Source: Alphaproteobacteria bacterium (GTDB lineage: Bacteria; Pseudomonadota; Alphaproteobacteria; ATCC43930; CGMCC-115725). From it: a stretch of 10,090 bases of DNA. Shown one piece after another: positions 6,438 through 10,090 of this stretch. Under the pieces are notes generated by a model, which was not told the origin of the DNA, did not search any database, and saw nothing but the letters and a program-made list of their open reading frames with translations. The stretch spans positions 1-10,090 of the forward strand of contig JAFAHP010000654.1 of NCBI GenBank assembly GCA_019237175.1, given 5' to 3'. The translations under genes and the position numbers were made by a program. How positions within the stretch are numbered: the first letter of the stretch is position 1; each line of letters begins with the position of its first letter.

Positions 6438-7244
6438 CTACCGGGTCCGTTTGTCCTGGTCGAGCCAGCCGAGCATGATGCGGTTGAATGCGTCGGGCGC
6501 CTCGACATTCGGAAAATGCCGCACACCGGCAATCTCCTCGTAGCGAGCACCTGGGACGAGACCGGCAAGGCGGCGGTTCTCGCTGGCGGGCGTGCCGGGA
6601 TCCTCGGCGCCGCAGACCACGAGGGTAGGCACGCGCACCGCGCCAAGGCGCGGCACAAAATCAAAATTGAGGATCGCCGCTGAGCAGCCGAGATAACCGG
6701 CTGGCGTCGTCGCGGCGATCGTCTCGCGGATCTGCTTCCAACGGCCGGGATTCTTGGCCTCGAAAGCGTCGGTGAACCAGCGGCCCATCGTCGCGTCGGC
6801 GATCGGCTCCAGCGAGTTGGCGCGACGCACGATACCCATGCGCTCGTCCCATGCCGCCTTGGCGCCAAGCGGGCTTGCCGGCAATGTGTCGCACCACAAT
6901 GCCGAGATCAGCCTGTGCCCGTGTTCGAGGGCAAAGGCCTGACCGATCATGCCGCCGATCGACAGCCCGATGTAGTGCATCCGCGCGAAACCAAGCCGAT
7001 CTGCCACAACTGCGACATCGCCCGCGAGCTCTTTCATCGTGTAATCCCCGGCAACCGGGTCACTGCCGCCGTGTCCGCGCATATCGAGCCGCAAGACGCG
7101 AAATCCCGCCCCCAGCAAGGCCGGCACCTGCTCAGCCCAACTGCCGCCGTCGGCGGCGAGCGAGTGGGTGATACACACCACCGGGCCGTCCTCGGGGCCG
7201 GCGAGATCGTAATAAAGGCGGCGTCCGGCGAGCGGCAATAGCAT
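6438..7244 (-). CDS. alpha/beta hydrolase, 3-oxoadipate enol-lactonase (PcaD)-like
   Basis: This 268-residue protein has the layout of the PcaD/MhpC branch of alpha/beta hydrolases. After MLLPLAGRRLYYDLAGPEDG come the oxyanion strand VVCITHSLAADGGSW (22-36), the RLDMRGHGGSD block (52-62), the nucleophile elbow GLSIGGMIGQ with S95, the acid D215 in CGAEDPGTP, and H243 in VRHFPNVEAP. This arrangement is typical of enol-lactonases of the beta-ketoadipate pathway, but no other pca gene is nearby, so the true substrate is open. The frame continues far upstream, but the ATG at 7244 is favoured by a strong GGAGGAG site immediately before it and the normal family N-terminus. It is the last gene of the yggT-DUF167-NnrU run and is convergent with argG across the REP-like doublet. 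Confidence 0.9.
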   Translation of the reverse strand: MLLPLAGRRLYYDLAGPEDGPVVCITHSLAADGGSWAEQVPALLGAGFRVLRLDMRGHGGSDPVAGDYTMKELAGDVAVVADRLGFARMHYIGLSIGGMIGQAFALEHGHRLISALWCDTLPASPLGAKAAWDERMGIVRRANSLEPIADATMGRWFTDAFEAKNPGRWKQIRETIAATTPAGYLGCSAAILNFDFVPRLGAVRVPTLVVCGAEDPGTPASENRRLAGLVPGARYEEIAGVRHFPNVEAPDAFNRIMLGWLDQDKRTR

Positions 7245-7280
7245 GGCATCTCCTCCATAGTCTGAAACGGTCTTTGAAAT

Positions 7281-7297
7281 GCGCAGCTTAGCTGCGC
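7281..7297. repeat. short perfect hairpin between NnrU-like and hydrolase genes
   Basis: GCGCAGC, a three-base loop and GCTGCGC form a perfect seven-base stem in the 56-base intercistronic gap. No T-run follows in the direction of transcription (minus strand), so it is more likely an mRNA-processing or attenuating hairpin than a full terminator. Confidence 0.45.
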
Positions 7298-7300
7298 GTC

Positions 7301-7996
7301 CTAGGGGACCATCACCGGCATGCCGGCAAAGAGCGGATGGGCGAGGAACAGCACGGCGTAAAGCAGCAACGCCGCCAACGGCCGTAGCAGGCCAATATCG
7401 CGCCGCCGCAACCGTGTGCGGCCGGCGAGGAGTGCGGCAAATGGGATGTTCGAGGTGAGGCTTGCCAGCCGTTGCCAATTGCTGCCAAGCGCCAATTGCT
7501 TTTTGCGGTCGATCAATATCGTCCCGCCCAGGGCAAGCGCGCCGATCACACCAAAGAACCAAACGGAGGCAAGGTCGCCGTTCGCGGCCAGGTGTGCCAG
7601 CGCCCACAAGCCAACCGCCCACATTACCGGATGGCGAGTGACGCGCATAATGCCGGGCGCGGGATCGTCGGCGCGGGCCGACCGCTCCATGCCGACCGCG
7701 GTGGGATTGGGCGTGCTGTAACCGGCTACCAGCAGCAGCGAGGCGAACGGCATCAGCACGATCGGCACCCATGCGGTCCATTGCGGCGGTGTCCATACCG
7801 GGATGACCGGGGCGCGCGAATAGGCGACGACAAACCAGGCGAAGGTGACAAGCCCAGTCAACGAATAAATCGCCAGGAAGCCCTGCTCGCCGATCTGGTC
7901 ACGCAACGATCCCCGCAATCGCGTGCTCGACAACAGGGTGTGGGAACCACAGAAGGCGATCCCGGCGATCACCAGCGAGAGCAGCGAATGCGTCAT
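7301..7996 (-). CDS. NnrU family integral membrane protein
   Basis: This 231-residue protein is very hydrophobic, with about six likely membrane segments (near 3-23, 41-60, 76-93, 124-139, 143-164 and 203-222). The family hallmark is GIMRVTRHPVMWAVGLWALAH (115-135), including the conserved Arg-His-Pro (121-123) and H135; GSHTLLSS (17-24) is also typical. NnrU was named for a gene near denitrification regulators in Rhodobacter, and the fold is related to isoprenylcysteine methyltransferase-like membrane proteins. No denitrification genes are present here, so a general membrane role is as likely. The ATG at 7996 follows a G-rich GGGGCGGAG stretch. The gene begins 11 bases after the DUF167 stop, indicating an operon. 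Confidence 0.88.
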   Translation of the reverse strand: MTHSLLSLVIAGIAFCGSHTLLSSTRLRGSLRDQIGEQGFLAIYSLTGLVTFAWFVVAYSRAPVIPVWTPPQWTAWVPIVLMPFASLLLVAGYSTPNPTAVGMERSARADDPAPGIMRVTRHPVMWAVGLWALAHLAANGDLASVWFFGVIGALALGGTILIDRKKQLALGSNWQRLASLTSNIPFAALLAGRTRLRRRDIGLLRPLAALLLYAVLFLAHPLFAGMPVMVP

Positions 7997-8007
7997 CGCT
8001 CCGCCCC

Positions 8008-8337
8008 TCAAGACCCCGACAGTTTGGCGATCAACCCGCCGAGGTACGCCAGCAGCCGCTGCGGCTCGCCCAAAACGTGCACCGTTTTTTGCCGGCTGGC
8101 GGCACCGCCGGCGATTGAGAGATCGCGGCGGGACAAATGCCACCCACGCGCCAAGAGCCGCAACAGTGCCTCGTTGGCGCGGCCATCCTCCGGCGGTTCG
8201 GTAACGCTGGCCTTGAGCACGAGCCGCCCCCCAGCAGCGGCCACGACCGCGATGATACGGTCGGCTTTTGCCCGCGGCGTCAGATGGATCGCCACGCGCA
8301 CGCCGTCGCGCGCCAGGGTCAAGGGGCCGTCAGGCAA
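8008..8337 (-). CDS. DUF167 (YggU) family protein
   Basis: This 109-residue protein carries the DUF167 pattern: LTPRAKADRI (19-28), the conserved EPPEDGRANEALLRLLA (47-63), and IAGGAASRQKTVHV (75-88). Its biochemical role is not established; structures of homologues show a small alpha/beta fold. The likely start is a TTG at 8337, which overlaps the end of the upstream yggT frame by eight bases, so translation is probably coupled to yggT termination. No Shine-Dalgarno site is visible. In-frame GTG codons inside would cut into the conserved first strand, so TTG is favoured. The yggT-yggU pairing matches the order in E. coli and many proteobacteria. Confidence 0.9.
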   Translation of the reverse strand: MPDGPLTLARDGVRVAIHLTPRAKADRIIAVVAAAGGRLVLKASVTEPPEDGRANEALLRLLARGWHLSRRDLSIAGGAASRQKTVHVLGEPQRLLAYLGGLIAKLSGS

Positions 8338-8608
8338 AATATTCGAATATCAGGTTGCGGATAAAATACAACAGCAGGATCAAGATCACCGGCGAGATAT
8401 CGATCCCGCCGAGAGTGGGCAGGATGCGGCGAATCGGACGCAGCGCCGGCTCGGTGATGCGCCACAGAAAATCTTCGACCGTCCCGACGACCCGGTTGTG
8501 GCGATTGACAATTCCAAAGGCGACGAGCCAGCTCAACACGGCCTGAATGATCAAGAGCCAGATGTAGATCCTGATCACCGTGTCTATCAGGTTCAAAAAT
8601 GCATACAT
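8330..8608 (-). CDS. YggT family membrane protein
   Basis: This 92-residue inner-membrane protein has two membrane segments (about 8-31 and 69-86) joined by a polar loop with the family signature ITEPALRPIRRILPTLGGID (51-70). YggT homologues include plant CCB3, involved in cytochrome b6f haem attachment, and bacterial proteins linked to osmotic tolerance or membrane organisation; the role here is not certain. The frame runs upstream through the antisense of a tRNA, which is spurious. The ATG at 8608 gives the standard family N-terminus and follows GAGG-containing sequence. It is the first gene of a four-gene minus-strand run and its TGA (8330-8332) lies inside the start of the DUF167 gene. 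Confidence 0.92.
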   Translation of the reverse strand: MYAFLNLIDTVIRIYIWLLIIQAVLSWLVAFGIVNRHNRVVGTVEDFLWRITEPALRPIRRILPTLGGIDISPVILILLLYFIRNLIFEYFA

Positions 8609-8715
8609 AACCTCGCCGACCTCGGGCAAAATGCTGCGAGACCGTAACCTCACGGGTCGGGGGTCCGCAAGCAAGCAACGGACGTCCGGCACGCTGTCCT
8701 TGGGGAGACCACCGC

Positions 8716-8744
8716 TTGACAGCCGCGGGTGTGCCGACCATAGT
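8716..8744 (+). promoter_or_regulatory. sigma70-type promoter of tRNA-Ala
   Basis: A perfect TTGACA -35 (8716-8721) is followed after exactly 17 bases by CATAGT (8739-8744), which matches four of six -10 consensus positions. Transcription would start near 8751, about 29 bases before the tRNA. This is the best promoter in the window. Confidence 0.75.
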
Positions 8745-8779
8745 CCGCGCCACCCGCGACGGGTTTGAGAAGCGCGATC

Positions 8780-8855
<76 letters not shown>

Positions 8856-9237
8856 ACCCGCCGGTTAAATGCTGTTAAATAACAGATGGTTCGACATAGC
8901 CGACCGCCTTGCCCGCGCTTTAGGTTCCATATAGACACCTCATAGCATAGGCACCTCATAGCCAGGTTTGGTATCTTATCGCCACCCATATCGCGTTTTA
9001 TGACCCTCGACCTTACGACAAAGAAGCCGCCGCGCTCGCTAGATATTTGCGCCAGAAGCTGGACGATGAGCGTTTCCTGCTTGTAGCGGTGGCAGTGGTT
9101 CGGGCTTCGGCGGCGGATCGAGCTTATTGAGAATCGCCTTTAGCGGATCGAGACGCGGGGCGTCCCGGCATGGAGCCGACGCACGGCCAAGGGCGTCGGA
9201 GACGATGAGGATGCGGCCCGATGAAAGAGGCTCGACT
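8856..9237. other. 382-base stretch without a confident gene
   Basis: This region downstream of the tRNA contains a weak hairpin (8872-8885), a 16-base tandem repeat (8931-8962), and two competing open frames of protein-like composition. The plus-strand one runs 8951-9130 without any start codon. The minus-strand one runs from about 9237 down to 9039 and ends in a proline-rich stretch, LDPPPKPEPLPPLQ. Neither has a recognised domain or ribosome binding site. No integrase or att core is recognised, although tRNA 3' ends are common integration sites. Confidence 0.5.
8931..8962. repeat. two tandem copies of a 16-base unit
   Basis: ATAGACACCTCATAGC (8931-8946) is followed immediately by ATAGGCACCTCATAGC (8947-8962), identical at 15 of 16 positions. 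It lies 75 bases after the tRNA. It may be a chance duplication by slippage, or iterons of a binding site. Confidence 0.8.
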
Positions 9238-9540
9238 ATGGCTGACAGAAACATCCCCAACATCGACGCCGATGCGGCATTCCAGCAAAAAGTCGACCTA
9301 CTTGTCGAGCGCCTACGAGAGACCTTGACTGAAGCCCGCCTGAAGCCGACCGGCGGCCCAGATGGAGCGTTGGCCGTCGTCGCGTTGCTCGAACTGGCGG
9401 CGCAGATTATCGCCACGGCGCCCGCCGATGCTGACAGAGAACTCGCACAATCAGGCCGCAAATGCTCCAGCGCTTGGTCGCGCAATATCGGAATCGGAGC
9501 GGCGCCTGAGATAGCCATTTCTGCAGGAGAGAAACGCTGA
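9238..9540 (+). CDS. hypothetical protein, possibly frameshifted near its 3' end
   Basis: I do not recognise this 100-residue protein. It has no signal peptide or membrane segment. The N-terminal half looks like an amphipathic helix with coiled-coil character, FQQKVDLLVERLRETLTEAR (15-34), followed by a second helix ALAVVALLELAAQIIATAP (45-62) that is hydrophobic. The ATG at 9238 is supported by AAAGAGG (9223-9230 area) about eight bases upstream. After residue 75 the composition becomes odd (KCSSAWSRNIGIGAAPE). Moving to the neighbouring frame at the CGCAAATG near 9460-9468 instead gives MLQRLVAQYRNRSGA and a TGA, which reads like a natural helical C-terminus. That suggests a single missing base. 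It is followed 19 bases later by the CxxC-protein remnant. Confidence 0.6.
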   Translation: MADRNIPNIDADAAFQQKVDLLVERLRETLTEARLKPTGGPDGALAVVALLELAAQIIATAPADADRELAQSGRKCSSAWSRNIGIGAAPEIAISAGEKR

Positions 9541-9559
9541 ACGCCTACCCGGCCCGCCG

Positions 9560-9690
9560 ATGATATTGGGTAATGCCGCCGGTGCCGGTGTACGGCTCTC
9601 GCCTGGTGCCCCGACTGCGGCCGTCAGATCGAGCCTGACGTCGCAGAGATGGCCGAGCGCTACGGCGCGGAGATAAACGTCCCGGATTGA
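9560..9690 (+). pseudogene. remnant of a small CxxC (zinc-ribbon-like) protein gene
   Basis: An ATG at 9560 opens MILGNAAGAGVRL. A one-base shift near 9596-9602 is then needed to reach WCPDCGRQIEPDVAEMAERY followed by GAEINVPD and a TGA at 9688-9690. The pieces join in the order expected, from memory, for a small alphaproteobacterial protein of about 60-70 residues that begins with a GNAA-x-VRL-x-WC-x-x-C block, continues through EPD-AEMAERYGA and a PDW-RERL segment, and ends with a second CxxC knuckle. Restoring one A would read VRLIAWCPDC. Here the Trp of PDW is a stop codon (TGA for TGG), and the second Cys pair is not found downstream in any frame. It is therefore both frameshifted and truncated, and unlikely to make a metal-binding protein. 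Confidence 0.7.
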
Positions 9691-9864
9691 TCTCATCGGT
9701 CGGACCGGTCGAAGGACAGAGCCTGTTGCATAGCCGAGCCAAACCTCTCAGGGCGGTGCTGGCAAGAAACGGGGCCTGCCAAGCGCGGAACACTCTTATA
9801 GGTGCACCGTTTAACTGAAGAAGCGGTGCTTTGCCGCTCTGTTGCATGCTTTGCGGAGATGACG
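9691..9864. other. intergenic leader before the last gene
   Basis: No gene is recognised in this 174-base stretch. It holds AGCGG...CCGCT, a five-base stem hairpin (9822-9838), and the nine-base direct repeat CTGTTGCAT at 9723-9731 and 9839-9847. TTATAG near 9795-9800 could be a -10 element, but no matching -35 is evident. GGAG at 9855-9858 is the ribosome binding site of the next gene. Confidence 0.4.
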
Positions 9865-10090
9865 ATGCCGACCAAGCTCAGGATCTTTGCGATCGCTGCT
9901 GCTCTGGCAGCGGGCACATCGAGCGCGGCGATGGCGCAATACGCCTGCCCGGCAGGATACGCCTATTCTAACGGCGTCTGCCAGCCAGTCGCGGCACCCG
10001 CGCCCGCGCCAGCATATCCCTCGGGTCCGTTGTCCGGCGCGGCAGCCGGGGGCGCCTCCGGGGCTGCGACCGGCAACGCGGCAGCCGGTC
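9865..10090 (+). CDS. small secreted Ala/Gly-rich protein, 5' part only
   Basis: The gene runs off the right edge of the window, with 75 complete codons visible. A signal peptide is clear: MPTKLRIFAIAAALAAG, then SSAAMA (19-24) as the cleavage site before QYACPAGYAYSNGVCQP. The two cysteines of CPAGYAYSNGVC could form a disulfide. A low-complexity stretch rich in Ala, Pro and Gly follows (AAPAPAPAYPSG, then GAAAGGASGAATGNAAAG). This layout, a short CPxGY-NGVC knot and a glycine-zipper-like tail, is common in small exported proteins of Hyphomicrobiales; function unknown. The ATG at 9865 is preferred over 9859 because GGAG lies six bases before it. Confidence 0.8.
   Translation, partial: MPTKLRIFAIAAALAAGTSSAAMAQYACPAGYAYSNGVCQPVAAPAPAPAYPSGPLSGAAAGGASGAATGNAAAG

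Noticed and set aside
7245..7796. N-terminal extension of the PcaD-like hydrolase to 7796
   Set aside because: It overlaps the NnrU-like gene in another frame; the strong GGAGGAG site and the normal N-terminus place the start at 7244.
9723..9847. Nine-base direct repeat CTGTTGCAT as flanks of a mobile element
   Set aside because: The 107 bases between the copies carry no inverted termini or coding potential, and a nine-base match in this length can occur by chance.

Overview
The window looks like ordinary chromosomal DNA from a GC-rich alphaproteobacterium, most likely Hyphomicrobiales (Rhizobiales) or a nearby Rhodospirillales lineage. This rests on family recognition from memory, not a search. 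The indicators are an invasion-associated locus B (IalB) type protein next to rlmN and argG, a yggT-yggU(DUF167) pair, an NnrU-family membrane protein, and small secreted and CxxC proteins of a kind I associate with Bradyrhizobium-like genomes.

Layout. (1) 27-931, minus strand: an intact GNAT acetyltransferase followed by a small hypothetical gene that reads through only if two single-base deletions are repaired. (2) 1031-4245, plus strand: a tight run of DinB-like protein, IalB-like secreted protein, rlmN and a Bem46/ABHD13-like hydrolase, with gaps of 38, 47 and 13 bases, probably co-transcribed. (3) 4294-4959, minus: a secreted dienelactone-hydrolase-like protein. (4) 5114-6325, plus: argG, the penultimate step of arginine synthesis. 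A palindromic REP-like doublet (6351-6427) separates it from (5), a minus-strand run of yggT, DUF167, an NnrU-family protein and a PcaD-like hydrolase (8608 down to 6438). (6) 8716-8855, plus: a tRNA-Ala(CGC) with a near-consensus sigma70 promoter. (7) 8856-10090: a looser region with a short tandem repeat, a 100-residue hypothetical gene with a suspicious 3' end, the remnant of a CxxC protein gene, and the start of a small secreted Ala/Gly-rich protein cut by the window edge.

The core genes (rlmN, argG, tRNA, yggT/yggU) are housekeeping, and no defence, mobile, CRISPR or biosynthetic system is visible. The most notable signals are four putative single-base deletions confined to small genes at the two flanks, a DinB-fold protein that has lost its C-terminal histidine ligands, the REP-like doublet, and three unrelated-subfamily alpha/beta hydrolases within 4 kb. 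I do not see a new multi-gene system here.
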